Position numbers and translations under genes: made by a program
Assembly: GCF_013375535.1 (NCBI RefSeq)
Contig: NZ_JABXJG010000001.1
Location: forward strand, 1,736,001 to 1,800,000
DNA from: Sphingobium sp. 15-1
Lineage (GTDB): Bacteria; Pseudomonadota; Alphaproteobacteria; Sphingomonadales; Sphingomonadaceae
Length of the DNA stretch: 64,000 nucleotides
Reading direction: 5' to 3'
Part shown: positions 8,779 through 19,262 of the stretch, piece after piece
Numbering within the stretch: position 1 is the stretch's first letter
How the letters are laid out: each line of letters opens with the position of its first letter
The notes under the pieces: model-generated
What the model was told of the DNA's origin: nothing
Database searches by the model: none
Seen by the model: the letters and a program-made list of their open reading frames with translations, nothing else

Positions 8779-9951
8779 ATGACCGCCGCCACCAGCGCCA
8801 CGATCGTGGGATGGAGCCATACGCCCTTTGGCCGTTTCGACGCTCTCTCGATCGAGGATCTGATCCTCGACGCATCGCGCCGGGCGCTGGCCGATGCCGG
8901 GATCGGCGGGAAGGATGTCGATGCCGTCTGGCTCGGCCACTTCAATGCGGGCCTTGTCGATGACGGCTTCTGCGCCTCCATGGTGCTGGGGGCGGATGCC
9001 GATCTTCGCTTCAAGCCGGCAGTCCGATGCGAAAATGCCTGCGCGTCAGGATCGGCAGCCCTCTATGCTGCAATGGACGCGATCGACGCTGGACGCGTGC
9101 GCGTCGCATTGGTGGTCGGCGTCGAGAAGATGAGTGGACTGGACCGCGATGGCGTGACCGCCGCCCTTGGCCGGGCCGGCTATCGCCCTGAGGAAGCAAG
9201 CCTGTCCTTCCCCGGCATTTTCGCTGGCTTCGCCCGCGCCTATGGGGATCGCCACACCGATCCGGTCGAGGCCATGGCCCGGATCGCGGTCAAGAATCAT
9301 GGCAATGCGATCGACAATCCGCTGGCCCAGATGCGCAAAGCGCTCAACCTCGATTTCTGCCTGCATCCATCGGATCGCAATCCCATGATAGCCGATCCGC
9401 TGAAGATGACGGATTGCTCGCTCGTTTCGGACGGCGCCGCAGCGATCGTGCTCGTGCATCGAGACCTTGCGCGGCAGTTCCGACGGGCTGTGGGGTTCCG
9501 GGGCTTCGCGCAGGTGAATGATTTGCTGCCCCTGTCGGCAAAGGACCCGATCGCCTTCGAGGGGCCCCGCAAGGCCTTCGACAAAGCCTATGCGCAGGCG
9601 GGCGTGACCGTCCGCGACCTCGACTTCGCAGAGGTGCATGACTGCTTCACGATCGCGGAACTGCTCACGGTCGAGGCGATGGGCCTGTGCGCGCCCGGCG
9701 AGGCGCCCGCCCTGATCCGGGATGGCATCACGGAAAAGGATGGCAGCTTGCCGATCAATCGGTCGGGCGGTCTCAAGGCCAAGGGGCATCCCATCGGCGC
9801 GACCGGCGTGTCGATGCACGTCATCGCCGCGCGCCAACTGACTGGCGAAGCGGGCGCGATGCAGATCGCCGGAAGCGAGTTGGGCGCCTGCTTCAACATG
9901 GGCGGCGCTGCCGTCGCGAACTATGTCTCGATCCTCGAACGAGTAATCTGA
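8779..9951 (+). CDS. Thiolase family protein (SCP2-type acetyl-CoA acyltransferase)
   Basis: A 390-residue thiolase-fold enzyme with the nucleophilic cysteine in RCENACASGS (Cys88), a HDCFTIAELL segment, and the glycine-rich GGLKAKGHPIGATG near the C-terminus. The catalytic histidine is in that last motif. The pattern matches the SCP2-like branch, which cleaves bulky or branched 3-oxoacyl-CoA esters. AGGAG at 8765-8769 supports the ATG at 8779; an in-frame TTG at 8770 is unlikely. It lies two bases before the acyl-CoA synthetase gene, giving an activate-and-cleave pair. Confidence 0.88.
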   Translation: MTAATSATIVGWSHTPFGRFDALSIEDLILDASRRALADAGIGGKDVDAVWLGHFNAGLVDDGFCASMVLGADADLRFKPAVRCENACASGSAALYAAMDAIDAGRVRVALVVGVEKMSGLDRDGVTAALGRAGYRPEEASLSFPGIFAGFARAYGDRHTDPVEAMARIAVKNHGNAIDNPLAQMRKALNLDFCLHPSDRNPMIADPLKMTDCSLVSDGAAAIVLVHRDLARQFRRAVGFRGFAQVNDLLPLSAKDPIAFEGPRKAFDKAYAQAGVTVRDLDFAEVHDCFTIAELLTVEAMGLCAPGEAPALIRDGITEKDGSLPINRSGGLKAKGHPIGATGVSMHVIAARQLTGEAGAMQIAGSELGACFNMGGAAVANYVSILERVI

Positions 9952-9953
9952 CG

Positions 9954-11495
9954 ATGAATGTAGCACTCTGGCTCCAACGCACGGCTCTTGCCACGCCCAA
10001 GGCTCCTGCCTTGTTTCGCGGCAAGGAGCAGGTTGCGGACTACAAGCAGTTGGCGGCGCGGTCCGCCGCCATCGCGCAGGGCCTTCGCGCGACCTATGGC
10101 ATAGAGCCGGGCGACCGCGTGGGCATATTCATGGCCAACACTGTCGAATATCTGCCGCAACTCTTCGGCATTTGGTGGGCCGGTGCGGTCGCGGTGCCGA
10201 TCAACGCCAAGCTGCATGCGGTCGAGGCCGCCTGGATCCTATCGAACGCCGGCGTGAAAGCCGCCTTCGTGGGTCATGACGGCATGATGGACGGATCATC
10301 GGCCAGCCCTGATGAGGCTGGCTTCCCACAAGTGGTTGCAGGCAGCGCGGAATATCGGGCGCTGCTCGATCATCCGGCGCTGGCCGATCCGGCCGATCGT
10401 TCCGACACGGATATGGCATGGCTCTTCTATACCTCCGGCACCACCGGGCGGCCCAAGGGCGTGATGCTGTCCCACGGCAACCTCATCGCGATGACACAGG
10501 CCTTCCTGCTTGATGTCGATCTGCCCAGGCGCGGATCGTTCAACTATTATGCCGCGCCGATGTCGCACGGCGCCGGCCTCTACTGTCTTGCCCATGTGCT
10601 GCGCGGAAACGGCCATGTTGTGCCGACATCCAAGGGCTTCAGTCCCGCCGAACTGCTGGCGCTGGCCGAGCATTTCGGGGACCTCTCCCTTTTCGCCGTG
10701 CCGACCATGGTCAAGCGGCTCACGGATCATGCCCGGCAATGCGGGGCAAATGGTGCGGGCCTCGGGACGATCGTCTATGGCGGCGGCCCGATGTACACGG
10801 CGGACATAGAGGCGGCGACGACGATTTTCGGACCCCGCTTCGTCCAGATCTACGGTCAGGGCGAAACACCGATGACGATCACGACATTGTCGCGGGCCAC
10901 AATCGCGGATCGGACGCATGCCGACTGGCGCGACCGGCTCGCCTCGGTCGGCATGCCCTTCACCGCGACGGAAGTGCGCGTCACCGACCAGTCCGGCCAA
11001 CCACTGCCCCCTGGCGAGACGGGCGAGATATTGGTGAGGGGCGCCACGGTCATGCAGGGCTATTGGGATATTCCCGAAGCCACGGACGCCGCGCTGCGCG
11101 ACGGCTGGCTGTGGACCGGCGATATGGGAGCATTGTCGCAAGACGGCTATCTGACGCTCAAGGACCGATCGAAGGACGTGATCATATCGGGCGGCTCCAA
11201 CATCTACCCGCGCGAGGTCGAGGAAGCCCTGCTGACGCATCCCGATGTGGAGGAAGCCTGCGTCATAGGTTATCCCGATCCGGAATGGGGAGAGGAAGTC
11301 CTTGCCTTCGTCGTGCCGCGGGCTGGAGCGGTTCTCGATGAAGCTATATTGGACGCGCATTGCCTCACGCGGATCGCGCGTTTCAAGCGCCCCAAACAGT
11401 ATCGATTTGTCGCTGACTTGCCGAAAAGCGATTATGGCAAGATCCTGAAAACAGTGCTTCGCTCCCGATTGGAAACAGAAACGCCAAGCCGTTAG
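9954..11495 (+). CDS. Acyl-CoA synthetase (AMP-forming)
   Basis: A 513-residue AMP-binding enzyme of the ANL superfamily. The phosphate-binding motif YTSGTTGRPKG is near residue 158, the GQGETPMTI region carries the adenine-side motif, WTGDMG marks the hinge approach, KDRSKDVIISGGSNIYP forms the A8 loop, and a late lysine in SDYGKILK is the adenylation lysine. It activates a carboxylic acid to its CoA thioester; the acid is unknown. It starts two bases after the thiolase stop. Long-chain, medium-chain or aryl acids are all possible. Confidence 0.9.
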   Translation: MNVALWLQRTALATPKAPALFRGKEQVADYKQLAARSAAIAQGLRATYGIEPGDRVGIFMANTVEYLPQLFGIWWAGAVAVPINAKLHAVEAAWILSNAGVKAAFVGHDGMMDGSSASPDEAGFPQVVAGSAEYRALLDHPALADPADRSDTDMAWLFYTSGTTGRPKGVMLSHGNLIAMTQAFLLDVDLPRRGSFNYYAAPMSHGAGLYCLAHVLRGNGHVVPTSKGFSPAELLALAEHFGDLSLFAVPTMVKRLTDHARQCGANGAGLGTIVYGGGPMYTADIEAATTIFGPRFVQIYGQGETPMTITTLSRATIADRTHADWRDRLASVGMPFTATEVRVTDQSGQPLPPGETGEILVRGATVMQGYWDIPEATDAALRDGWLWTGDMGALSQDGYLTLKDRSKDVIISGGSNIYPREVEEALLTHPDVEEACVIGYPDPEWGEEVLAFVVPRAGAVLDEAILDAHCLTRIARFKRPKQYRFVADLPKSDYGKILKTVLRSRLETETPSR

Positions 11496-11514
11496 ACTTG
11501 GATATGCCAAGTCT
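11494..11514. terminator. Hairpin between convergent genes
   Basis: A perfect 8-bp inverted repeat AGACTTGG/CCAAGTCT around a five-base loop lies exactly between the acyl-CoA synthetase stop and the end of the convergent Lrp-type gene. A bidirectional terminator is the simplest reading. No T-run is present. Confidence 0.5.
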
Positions 11515-11518
11515 GGCG

Positions 11519-11998
11519 TCAGATCGGCAGCGCGGTCTTGTAGACCACGGGCCGCAGCGCGAAACTGGTTGTCAATTGCGAGACTCCTTCGATCCGGGTG
11601 AGCTTGTAGCGCAGGAAATTTTCGAAAGCCTTCAAATCCTCGACCACCAGCCGAAGCTGATAATCGGAATCTCCGCTCATCAGATAGCATTCCATGACTT
11701 CGGGAAATTGGGCGACCGCTTCTTCGAAGATGGTGAGATGGCGGTCATCCTGCTGGTCCAGTCGGATGCGCACGAACGCGGTCACGCCCAGTCCCAACTG
11801 GTCGGGGTCCACCAACGCCACATAGCGGGTGATGACGCCCTGCGCCTCCAACTGCTTCAATCGCCGCAGGCAGGGACTGGGCGACAGGCCGACCTTTTCG
11901 GACAGCTCCAAATTGGTCATCCGCCCGTCCGCCTGCAACTCCGCCAGCATCCGTCGGTCCAAATCGTCCAGCAGGGCATTTGGCACAATATACTCCAT
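11519..11998 (-). CDS. Lrp/AsnC family transcriptional regulator
   Basis: A 159-residue Lrp/AsnC-type regulator. The N-terminal winged helix carries LDDLDRRMLAELQADGR and a recognition helix in GLSPSPCLRRLKQLEAQG. The C-terminal RAM ligand-binding domain includes the YLMSGDSDYQLRLVVEDL segment. These proteins usually sense amino acids. It is divergent from the 2-oxo acid dehydrogenase genes with 115 bases between. This arrangement resembles the mdeR-mdeB layout of methionine catabolism in Pseudomonas putida, where an Lrp-type protein controls a 2-oxobutyrate dehydrogenase E1. Regulation of the neighbouring operon is therefore likely. Confidence 0.9.
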   Translation of the reverse strand: MEYIVPNALLDDLDRRMLAELQADGRMTNLELSEKVGLSPSPCLRRLKQLEAQGVITRYVALVDPDQLGLGVTAFVRIRLDQQDDRHLTIFEEAVAQFPEVMECYLMSGDSDYQLRLVVEDLKAFENFLRYKLTRIEGVSQLTTSFALRPVVYKTALPI

Positions 11999-12113
11999 AT
12001 CATCAAAGAACAGAAATTATATGCCAAGTTCATAGTGTCATGCGCATAAATTCGCAAGGACTCTCCCTGCCCCCTTGGCTTAGATTGGACTGACAGACCC
12101 TTTAGGAAGCCCC
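11999..12113. promoter_or_regulatory. Divergent promoter region, Lrp-type gene / E1 gene
   Basis: An AT-rich 115-base interval for this genome, containing TTATATGCCAAGTTCATAG and GCGCATAAATT stretches typical of an Lrp-type operator and core promoter area. AGGAAG at 12106-12111 is the ribosome-binding site of the E1 gene. Individual -35/-10 boxes are not assigned. Confidence 0.45.
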
Positions 12114-14456
12114 ATGGCAGACATATTCTCTCAAGACCGGCAGTCCCTCGTCAACTCGCTGGAGCAACTCGACACGCGCTTGCGCTGGCTGTCGTCCTGG
12201 ATGATCCACAACGCCAATCATATTCGTCCCAAAACCGATGCCATGAAAGTGGGCGGGCATCAGGCGAGTTGCGCGTCGATGACGGCGATCATGTCCGCCC
12301 TCTACTTCCACGCGCTGCGCCCGCAGGACAAGGTCGCCGTGAAGCCGCATGCCGGCCCGGTCCTGCACGCGATCCATTATCTGCTGGGGCAACAGTCGCT
12401 CGACAAGATGCAACGATTTCGTGGGCTTGGCGGCGTGCAGAGCTATCCCAGCCGTACGAAGGACGCGATCCCCGTCGACTTCTCCACCGGATCGGTCGGC
12501 CTGGGCGTCGCCGTCACCGCCTTCACCAGCCTGGTCCAAGACTATCTGATCGCCCATGGCCAGGTGAAGGAGGAAGATGCCGGCCGCATGATCGCGTTGA
12601 TGGGCGACGCGGAACTGGATGAGGGCAATATCTACGAATGTCTGATCGAGGGATATAAGCATGATCTGCGCAATTGCTGGTGGATCGTCGACTATAACCG
12701 GCAGTCGCTGGACGCGACGACCGCCGATCGCATGTTCCGCCGTTTCGACGACATATTCGAAACCTGCGGCTGGCGCGTCGTCACGCTGAAATTCGGCAAG
12801 CTGCAACAGGCCGCGTTCAAGCGTCCGGGCGGCCAATCGATCGAACAGTGGATCGACAATTGTCCGAACGCGGACTATGCGGCGCTGACCTATCAGGGCG
12901 GCGCGGCCTGGCGCGACCGGCTGATGGCCGACATCGGGGACAAGCCCCATGTGAAGAAGCTGCTCGACAGCTATGACGACCCGGCGCTGGCCGCGCTGAT
13001 GACCAATCTGGGCGGCCATTGCATCGAGTCGCTGGTCGAGGCGTTCGACGGCGCGAACGACAACAGGCCCACCCTGTTCATAGCCTATACCGTCAAGGGC
13101 TTCGGCCTGCCGCTGGCCGGCCACAAGGACAATCATTCCGGCATGATGAACCCGGCCCAGATGGAGCAGTTCCGCGCCAGCCTGGGCGTACCCGAGGGGC
13201 AGGAATGGGAGCGCTGGGGCGGTCTTGGCGACAATGCCGCGACGCAGTTGCAGGCGTTCGTGGACGCCAGCCCGATCGCGCGCAAGCTGGCCGAGCCGGT
13301 TGCCGAACCGGTTCCGGTGCCGGCCAGCCTGCGCGCGCCCGACGGCGCCGAGCAATCGACGCAAGCCGCCTTCGGCCGCATCCTGCTGGACCTCGCCAAA
13401 TCGGGCGAGCCGCTGGCCGACCGCATCGTCACCACCGCGCCCGACGTCACCCAGACGACCAACCTGGGCGCCTTCGTCAACCAGCGCGGCCTGTTCCGCC
13501 GGCAGGAGCTGGCCGACGTCTTCCACAAGGCGAAGATTCCTTCGGCGCAGAAATGGTCGCAGCATGCGGCGGGCCAGCATATCGAGCTGGGCATTGCGGA
13601 GAACAACTTCTTCATCATGCTGACCTCGCTGGGTCTGGCCGCCCCGCATTTCGGCACGCGGCTGCTGCCTGTCGGCACGGTCTATGACCCGTTCATTTCG
13701 CGCGGGCTCGATGCGCTCAACTATGGCTGCTACCAGGACGCCCGCTTCCTGCTGGTCGGCACGCCGTCCGGCCTCACCCTGGCGGCGGAGGGCGGCGCGC
13801 ACCAGTCGATCAACACGCCGCTGATCGCCATGGGCCAACCCAACCTCACCTATTTCGAACCGGCCTATGCCGACGAGGTGACGGCGATGATGGCCTTCGC
13901 CTTCGATCATATGCAGCAGCCCGACGGCAGCTCGGTCTATCTGCGCCTGTCGACTCGTTCCATCCCGCAAATCAAGCGCGAGGATGACGGCTGGAAGGCG
14001 GACGCGATCAAGGGCGGCTACTGGCTGCGCAAGCCGGCGCAGGGCGCGGAAGCGGCGATCGTCTTCACCGGCGTCGTCGCGCCCGAGGCGCTGGCGGCAT
14101 GGGAAGAATTGTCGGAGGATATTCCGGGCCTGGGCCTGCTGAACGTCACCTCCCCCGACTTGCTGCATCGCGACTGGTCGGCGCGGCGCGCGGCGCGCTG
14201 GACCGATGATTCCCCCCAGCCCTGCCATGCCGAAACGCTGCTGTCCGCGCTGGCGCCGGGCGCGGGCCTGGTGACCGTGCTCGACGGCTCGCCCGGCGCC
14301 CTGTCCTGGCTGGGCGGGGTCAAGGGCATGCGGGTCAGCCCGCTCGGCACCGACCGTTTCGGCCAGACCGGCAACCTGCCCGACCTCTATCGCACCTATC
14401 GCCTGGACAGCGACGCCATCGTCGAAGCCGCTGCCGAACTTTTCATGGGAAACTGA
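12114..14456 (+). CDS. 2-oxo acid dehydrogenase E1, homodimeric AceE/MdeB-like
   Basis: A 780-residue thiamine-diphosphate enzyme of the transketolase/AceE superfamily, shorter than the roughly 890 residues of enterobacterial AceE. The ThDP motif is GDAELDEGN ending in NRQ, preceded by [12 protein letters not shown]. The C-terminal half has the transketolase pyrimidine domain with an ELGIAENNF catalytic-glutamate motif. It should decarboxylate a 2-oxo acid and pass the acyl group to the E2 encoded one base downstream. Pyruvate and 2-oxobutyrate are the leading candidates; the Lrp-type neighbour favours an amino-acid-derived 2-oxo acid, as in MdeB. No E3 gene is nearby. Confidence 0.85.
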   Translation: MADIFSQDRQSLVNSLEQLDTRLRWLSSWMIHNANHIRPKTDAMKVGGHQASCASMTAIMSALYFHALRPQDKVAVKPHAGPVLHAIHYLLGQQSLDKMQRFRGLGGVQSYPSRTKDAIPVDFSTGSVGLGVAVTAFTSLVQDYLIAHGQVKEEDAGRMIALMGDAELDEGNIYECLIEGYKHDLRNCWWIVDYNRQSLDATTADRMFRRFDDIFETCGWRVVTLKFGKLQQAAFKRPGGQSIEQWIDNCPNADYAALTYQGGAAWRDRLMADIGDKPHVKKLLDSYDDPALAALMTNLGGHCIESLVEAFDGANDNRPTLFIAYTVKGFGLPLAGHKDNHSGMMNPAQMEQFRASLGVPEGQEWERWGGLGDNAATQLQAFVDASPIARKLAEPVAEPVPVPASLRAPDGAEQSTQAAFGRILLDLAKSGEPLADRIVTTAPDVTQTTNLGAFVNQRGLFRRQELADVFHKAKIPSAQKWSQHAAGQHIELGIAENNFFIMLTSLGLAAPHFGTRLLPVGTVYDPFISRGLDALNYGCYQDARFLLVGTPSGLTLAAEGGAHQSINTPLIAMGQPNLTYFEPAYADEVTAMMAFAFDHMQQPDGSSVYLRLSTRSIPQIKREDDGWKADAIKGGYWLRKPAQGAEAAIVFTGVVAPEALAAWEELSEDIPGLGLLNVTSPDLLHRDWSARRAARWTDDSPQPCHAETLLSALAPGAGLVTVLDGSPGALSWLGGVKGMRVSPLGTDRFGQTGNLPDLYRTYRLDSDAIVEAAAELFMGN

Positions 14457-14457
14457 C

Positions 14458-15717
14458 ATGACAATCGAACTGAAGATGCCGGCGCTCTCCCCGACGATGG
14501 AAAAGGGCACGCTGGCCAAGTGGCTGGTGGCCGAAGGGGACATGGTGAAGCCCGGCGACATGATCGCGGAGATCGAGACCGACAAGGCCACCATGGAATT
14601 CGAAGCGATCGACGGGGGCCGGGTCGCCAGTCTGGTGATAGCCGAGGGCACGGTCGACGTTCCGGTCGGCACCGTGATCGCCATGCTGGCCGAAGATGGC
14701 GAGGCAGCGTCCGAACCGGCCGTCGCAGCAGCGGCGCCCGTCGCCGTCCCTGCCGCCGCGCCGGCCGCTCCCGTCGCACCACAGCATGCGCCGGAGGTGA
14801 CGGCGCCCCGCGCGCGCCTGTCCCCGGCCGACAAGGTCCGCGTCAGCCCGCTGGCCCAGCGCATCGCGGAAGCCAAGGGAATCGGCCTGACCGGCATCAT
14901 CGGCACCGGACCCAATGGCCGGATCGTCCGCGCGGACCTGGGCATTGGCCCGCTCGTCGCGCCGCCCCCGGCCCCTGCAACGGCCCCTGCTGCTCCCATC
15001 GCCGTCATCGCCCCGCCGCCCGCCGGCGTGCCGGTCGTGACCGAAAAGCTCAGCTCCATGCGCAGGACGATCGCCCGGCGCCTGACCGAGAGCAAGCAAA
15101 CGGTGCCACACTTCTACCTGACCGCGCGCTGCAATCTGGACCCGCTGCTCAAGCTGCGCGGCGAGCTGAATGCGGGCCTTGCGGCACGGGGCATCAAGCT
15201 CAGCGTCAACGACCTCCTCATCAAGGCGATGGCGATGGCGCTGATCGAGGTGCCCGACGCCAACGTCCAGTTCGGCGGCGAGGAACTGCACCGCTTTTCC
15301 CGCGTGGACATTTCCATGGCCGTCGCCATCGACGGCGGGCTCATCACGCCCATCATCAAGGACGCGGGCGCGCTGTCCGTGTCGGCCATCGCCACCGCCA
15401 GCAAGGCGCTGGCGGCAAAGGCCCGCGACGGCAAGCTGGCGCCGGAGGATTATCAGGGCGGCACCGCGTCCATCTCCAACCTCGGCATGTTCGGCATCGA
15501 CGAGATGTTCCCGGTCATCAACCCGCCCCAGGCGCTGATCCTGGGCATCGGCGCGGGCGTCGAGCAGCCGTGGAAGGTCGACGGCCAGATCGGCCTGGCC
15601 ACCATCATGGCGGCCACGGCCAGCTTCGACCATCGCGCCATCGACGGCGCGGTCGCGGCGCAATTCATGGCCGCGTTCCGCACCTTGGTCGAACAGCCGA
15701 TGCTGATCGTCGGCTGA
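14458..15717 (+). CDS. Dihydrolipoamide acyltransferase (2-oxo acid dehydrogenase E2)
   Basis: A 419-residue E2 with one N-terminal lipoyl domain (lipoyl lysine Lys43 in [10 protein letters not shown]), an Ala/Pro/Val-rich linker, a peripheral-subunit-binding domain around residues 125-160 ([20 protein letters not shown]), a second Pro/Ala linker and the catalytic domain with FDHRAIDGA (His392, Asp396). It takes the acyl group from E1 and makes acyl-CoA. It starts one base after the E1 stop. Pairing with a homodimeric E1 while having a single lipoyl domain is unlike E. coli AceF. The dihydrolipoamide dehydrogenase must come from elsewhere. Confidence 0.92.
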   Translation: MTIELKMPALSPTMEKGTLAKWLVAEGDMVKPGDMIAEIETDKATMEFEAIDGGRVASLVIAEGTVDVPVGTVIAMLAEDGEAASEPAVAAAAPVAVPAAAPAAPVAPQHAPEVTAPRARLSPADKVRVSPLAQRIAEAKGIGLTGIIGTGPNGRIVRADLGIGPLVAPPPAPATAPAAPIAVIAPPPAGVPVVTEKLSSMRRTIARRLTESKQTVPHFYLTARCNLDPLLKLRGELNAGLAARGIKLSVNDLLIKAMAMALIEVPDANVQFGGEELHRFSRVDISMAVAIDGGLITPIIKDAGALSVSAIATASKALAAKARDGKLAPEDYQGGTASISNLGMFGIDEMFPVINPPQALILGIGAGVEQPWKVDGQIGLATIMAATASFDHRAIDGAVAAQFMAAFRTLVEQPMLIVG

Positions 15718-15747
15718 TATACCATAGCGGCGGGATCGGGGACTATC

Positions 15748-17499
15748 ATGAACGAGTTGACCGGCGCGCAGATCATCCTGCGGACATTGGCCGATCTGGG
15801 CGTCGATGTGATCTTCGGCTATCCGGGCGGCGCGGTGCTCCCCATCTATGACGAGCTGCTGCACCAACATGCCATCCGCCATGTGCTGGTCCGGCACGAA
15901 GCGGGCGCGGCGCATGCGGCCGAAGGATATGCCCGCGCAACGGGCAAGCCCGGCGTCGTGCTGGTGACGTCGGGGCCCGGCGTCACCAACATCGTGACGG
16001 GCCTTGCAGACGCGTTCATGGATTCGATCCCGCTGATCGCCATCAGCGGCCAGGTGCCGACCCATCTGATCGGTACCGACGCCTTCCAGGAGTGCGACAC
16101 GGTCGGCATCACCCGCCACTGCACCAAGCATAATTATCTGGTGAAGACGACGGACCGGGTGGAGGCCGTGCTGCACGAGGCGCATGCGATCGCATCGACC
16201 GGACGCCCCGGCCCCGTCCTGATCGACATACCACGCGACGTACAGGTCCGCAGGGCGCCCTATCCTTCGCCGCAACCGCGTGTCGCGATACCTCCGTCCC
16301 GTCGGCCCGCAGTCGAAGGCGCCGCCGATGCCATCGCGCATGCCCTCGCGATGATTGCGGATGCGCAGCGGCCGATCCTCTACACCGGCGGCGGCGTCAT
16401 CAATGCGGGACCGCAGGCAGCCGACGCGCTGCGCATCCTTGCCGAACGAACCGGCGCGCCGGTCACATCGACCTTGATGGGCCTTGGCGCCTTTCCCGCA
16501 TCCTCCCCGCAATGGCTGGGCATGCTCGGCATGCACGGCACCTATGAAGCCAATTGGGCGATGCACGACGCGGATCTGATCGTCGCTATCGGGGCGCGTT
16601 TCGACGATCGCGTCACTGGCCGGATCGACGCGTTCGCGCCCCATGCGCGCAAGATCCACATCGACATCGACCGCAGTTCCATCGGCAAGAATGTGAAGGT
16701 GGACCTTGGCATCGTCGCAGATGCCGGGGCCGCACTGTCGGCTATCAACGACCTCTGGATGGCATCGGGCCGGCGCGGCCGAAACCTGGCGCCCTGGTGG
16801 CAGCAGATCGCGCAATGGCGTGCCGTCGATTGCCTGGCTTATGAGAATGCCTCCCCCGACATGGCGCCGCAGCTCGCCTTGTCCACGCTCTGGAGCGCCA
16901 TCCGCGAGCGGTCCCCCATCATCACCACCGATGTCGGACAGCATCAGATGTGGGCGGCCCAGCATCTGGGGTTCGATCAGCCCAATAAATGGCTGACGAG
17001 CGGCGGCCTTGGCACCATGGGCTATGGCCTGCCCGCCGCCATCGGTGCGCAGGTCGGCTATCCCGATGCCCTTGTCGTCGGCATAACCGGCGACGCATCC
17101 TTCCAGATGAACATGCAAGAGATGGCGACGGCCGTTCAATATCGGCTACCGATCAAGATGTTCATGCTGAACAACCGCCATCTCGGCATGGTCCGGCAAT
17201 TGCAGGATGTCGGCTATGGCGGTCGCTATGCGGAATCCTATTCGGAATCGCTGCCGGACTTTGCAATCATGGCAGAAGCCTATGGCTGGACCGGCTGGAC
17301 CATCGATCGGGCGGAAGAACTTGGCGAAGGCATCGCAGCCATGCTGGCGACCCCAGGACCGGTGCTGGTGGATTGCAGGGTCGCAAAGCTCGACAATTGC
17401 TATCCCATGATCCCCGGCGGAGCGGCGCATACCGACATGCTGCTCGGCCGGCGCACCGACACATCGCAGGATTTCGTAATTGATGAGACCGCCGTGTGA
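15748..17499 (+). CDS. Acetolactate synthase large-subunit-like protein
   Basis: A 583-residue ThDP enzyme of the acetohydroxyacid synthase type: [20 protein letters not shown] carries the catalytic glutamate, the central FAD-type domain follows, and the C-terminal ThDP motif is [12 protein letters not shown] ending in [10 protein letters not shown]. Biosynthetic enzymes need a small regulatory subunit, but no ilvH-like gene follows. It begins 30 bases after the E2 gene, so it is probably co-expressed and may be a paralogue working on 2-oxobutyrate or pyruvate, possibly as a catabolic carboligase. The primary ilvB of the cell is likely elsewhere. Confidence 0.85.
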   Translation: MNELTGAQIILRTLADLGVDVIFGYPGGAVLPIYDELLHQHAIRHVLVRHEAGAAHAAEGYARATGKPGVVLVTSGPGVTNIVTGLADAFMDSIPLIAISGQVPTHLIGTDAFQECDTVGITRHCTKHNYLVKTTDRVEAVLHEAHAIASTGRPGPVLIDIPRDVQVRRAPYPSPQPRVAIPPSRRPAVEGAADAIAHALAMIADAQRPILYTGGGVINAGPQAADALRILAERTGAPVTSTLMGLGAFPASSPQWLGMLGMHGTYEANWAMHDADLIVAIGARFDDRVTGRIDAFAPHARKIHIDIDRSSIGKNVKVDLGIVADAGAALSAINDLWMASGRRGRNLAPWWQQIAQWRAVDCLAYENASPDMAPQLALSTLWSAIRERSPIITTDVGQHQMWAAQHLGFDQPNKWLTSGGLGTMGYGLPAAIGAQVGYPDALVVGITGDASFQMNMQEMATAVQYRLPIKMFMLNNRHLGMVRQLQDVGYGGRYAESYSESLPDFAIMAEAYGWTGWTIDRAEELGEGIAAMLATPGPVLVDCRVAKLDNCYPMIPGGAAHTDMLLGRRTDTSQDFVIDETAV

Positions 17500-17506
17500 T
17501 GCCGTA

Positions 17507-17558
17507 TCCGGGGCCTGACACCGGCCAATTCCGACCCCGATTCAATTCTGGCCCCGGA
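17507..17558. terminator. Inverted repeat after the acetolactate synthase-like gene
   Basis: TCCGGGGCC (17507-17515) and GGCCCCGGA (17550-17558) are exact complements separated by 34 bases, eight bases after the stop. It may terminate transcription or stabilise the transcript end. The remaining 176 bases to the permease gene show nothing clear beyond the promoter space. Confidence 0.4.
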
Positions 17559-17734
17559 TTGCCGTCCGCTATAGTGTCGGAAAATATGGTTCGTCCCCCT
17601 TCCCATAGCGCAACGCAGAGGCCTGCTTCAGCGCAAGAGGCCCGATCCCGACAGAATCATGTCCGTTTCCTCGGGCAGCGGTTAGACAAGCTTCTAGGCT
17701 GGCTGCGGCAACAGGTCAGGAAGGGACTTTTCGC

Positions 17735-19258
17735 ATGATCGCCAAGCAGAGTGCCTATCTTGTTCGAAAGTCGCTGGATTCGGTTCGCGCGGATGCCGCC
17801 AATACGGGACTGCGCCGGACTTTGGGGCCTGTGCAACTGGTCCTGATCGGCATCGGGTGCATCATCGGAGCCGGGGTCTATGTGATGACCGGGACGGCGG
17901 CGGCCAATTATGCCGGCCCGGCGGTGGTCCTGTCCTTCGCCATTGCAGGCATGGCCTGCGCGCTGACGGGCCTATGCTATGCCGAGCTGAGTTCGGTCCT
18001 GCCGGTATCGGGCGCCTCCTATACCTATGCCTATACCGCGCTGGGGGAAGTCTTCGCCTGGGCGCTCGGATGGATGCTGATGCTGGAGTTCGGGCTTGCG
18101 GGCTCCGCATTGGCGGTCGGCTTTTCGGGCTATCTGCAAAGCCTGCTGGGCGATTTCGGCGTCCATCTGCCGGCGGCGATCGCAACGCCGTTCATTCGCG
18201 GCACGGTGACGCCGGGGGGCATGGATTTCACTTTCGGACCGTCGCTCAACCTGGTCGCGCTGGCGAGCCTGGTGGTCGTCTGCCTCATCCTCATCCGCGG
18301 CGTCGCGCATTCGGCGGCGGTCAACACGCTGCTCGTCATCATCAAGATGAGCGTGCTGATCGGCTTCGTGGCCGTGGGCCTCAGCCATGTCGATACGCAT
18401 AACTGGACGCCGTTCATCCCCGCGAACGAGGGCGGGTTCCGCTATGGCGTGCCGGGCGTCATCCGCGCCGCGTCGATCCTGTTCTTCGCCTATCTGGGCT
18501 TCGAGTCCGTCGCCACCGCCGCGTCGGAGGCGCGCACGCCGCAGCTCGACATTCCGGTCGGCATATTGGGCGCGCTGATCGTCAGCACGCTGATCTACGC
18601 CGCCGTCGCGCTGGTGATGACCGGCCTCATCCCCTTCCGCGAACTGAACGTGCCCGATCCGATCGCGGTGGCCGTGTCGGCCATCGGCATCCCGGTGGTG
18701 GCGCTGATCATCAAGGTAGGGGCGCTGACCGGCCTGGGATCGGTGCTGCTGGTCAACAGCTATGGCCAATCGCGCATCTGCTTCGCCATGGCATGCGACG
18801 GCCTGCTGCCCAGGGGGTTCGCCGCCATCCATCCGCGCTTCGCGACGCCCGTGTTCGGGACGATCGCGGTCACGGGCATTTCCGGCATTGCCGCCGCGCT
18901 GCTGCCGATCACGCTGCTCGCTGATCTGGTCAGCATCGGCACCGCCTTCGTCTTCATCGTCGTCGCCATCAGCGTGATGTGGCTGCGCTCCAGCCATCCC
19001 GACCTGAACCGCCCCTTCCGCGTGCCGTTGGGAGGCATTTGGGTGAAGGGTTTCTGGATCGGCGTGATCCCGGCATTGGCGCTGCTCTTCTGCCTGCTGA
19101 TGATGGGGCCGGTGCTGCTCGACATATTCGGCAAGGCGATTGACGGCGAATGGATTCCGATGGCGATCCTGGTCGGCTATATTCTGGTCGGCATCGCCAT
19201 CTATTTGGGGTTCGGCCGCCACCATAGCCGCGCCCGCGCCGCATTGGCCGCCGCCTGA
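17735..19258 (+). CDS. APC-family amino-acid permease
   Basis: A 507-residue inner-membrane transporter of the amino acid-polyamine-organocation superfamily, closest in look to the cationic amino-acid transporter group (YfnA-like). TM1 carries the IGIGCIIGAGVYVMTG unwound substrate site; 12 or more hydrophobic segments follow, with the FFAYLGFESVATAASEARTP consensus in TM6 and an SRICFAMACDGLLP loop near the middle. It imports amino acids with protons. It stands after the 2-oxo acid dehydrogenase genes and may feed them, although the 235-base gap suggests its own promoter. Confidence 0.9.
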   Translation: MIAKQSAYLVRKSLDSVRADAANTGLRRTLGPVQLVLIGIGCIIGAGVYVMTGTAAANYAGPAVVLSFAIAGMACALTGLCYAELSSVLPVSGASYTYAYTALGEVFAWALGWMLMLEFGLAGSALAVGFSGYLQSLLGDFGVHLPAAIATPFIRGTVTPGGMDFTFGPSLNLVALASLVVVCLILIRGVAHSAAVNTLLVIIKMSVLIGFVAVGLSHVDTHNWTPFIPANEGGFRYGVPGVIRAASILFFAYLGFESVATAASEARTPQLDIPVGILGALIVSTLIYAAVALVMTGLIPFRELNVPDPIAVAVSAIGIPVVALIIKVGALTGLGSVLLVNSYGQSRICFAMACDGLLPRGFAAIHPRFATPVFGTIAVTGISGIAAALLPITLLADLVSIGTAFVFIVVAISVMWLRSSHPDLNRPFRVPLGGIWVKGFWIGVIPALALLFCLLMMGPVLLDIFGKAIDGEWIPMAILVGYILVGIAIYLGFGRHHSRARAALAAA

Positions 19259-19262
19259 CCGT

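Noticed and set aside
12102..15095. Long minus-strand open frame (997 codons) opposite the E1 and E2 genes
   Set aside because: Antisense to two well-supported enzymes; composition is repetitive Ala/Gly/Arg and shows no domain.
14443..17139. Minus-strand frame of 898 codons opposite E2 and the acetolactate synthase-like gene
   Set aside because: Shadow of strongly coding plus-strand genes; no recognisable domain or start context.
17496..17738. Possible 80-codon gene before the permease
   Set aside because: No ribosome-binding site, low-complexity sequence and it spans the inverted repeat; treated as intergenic.
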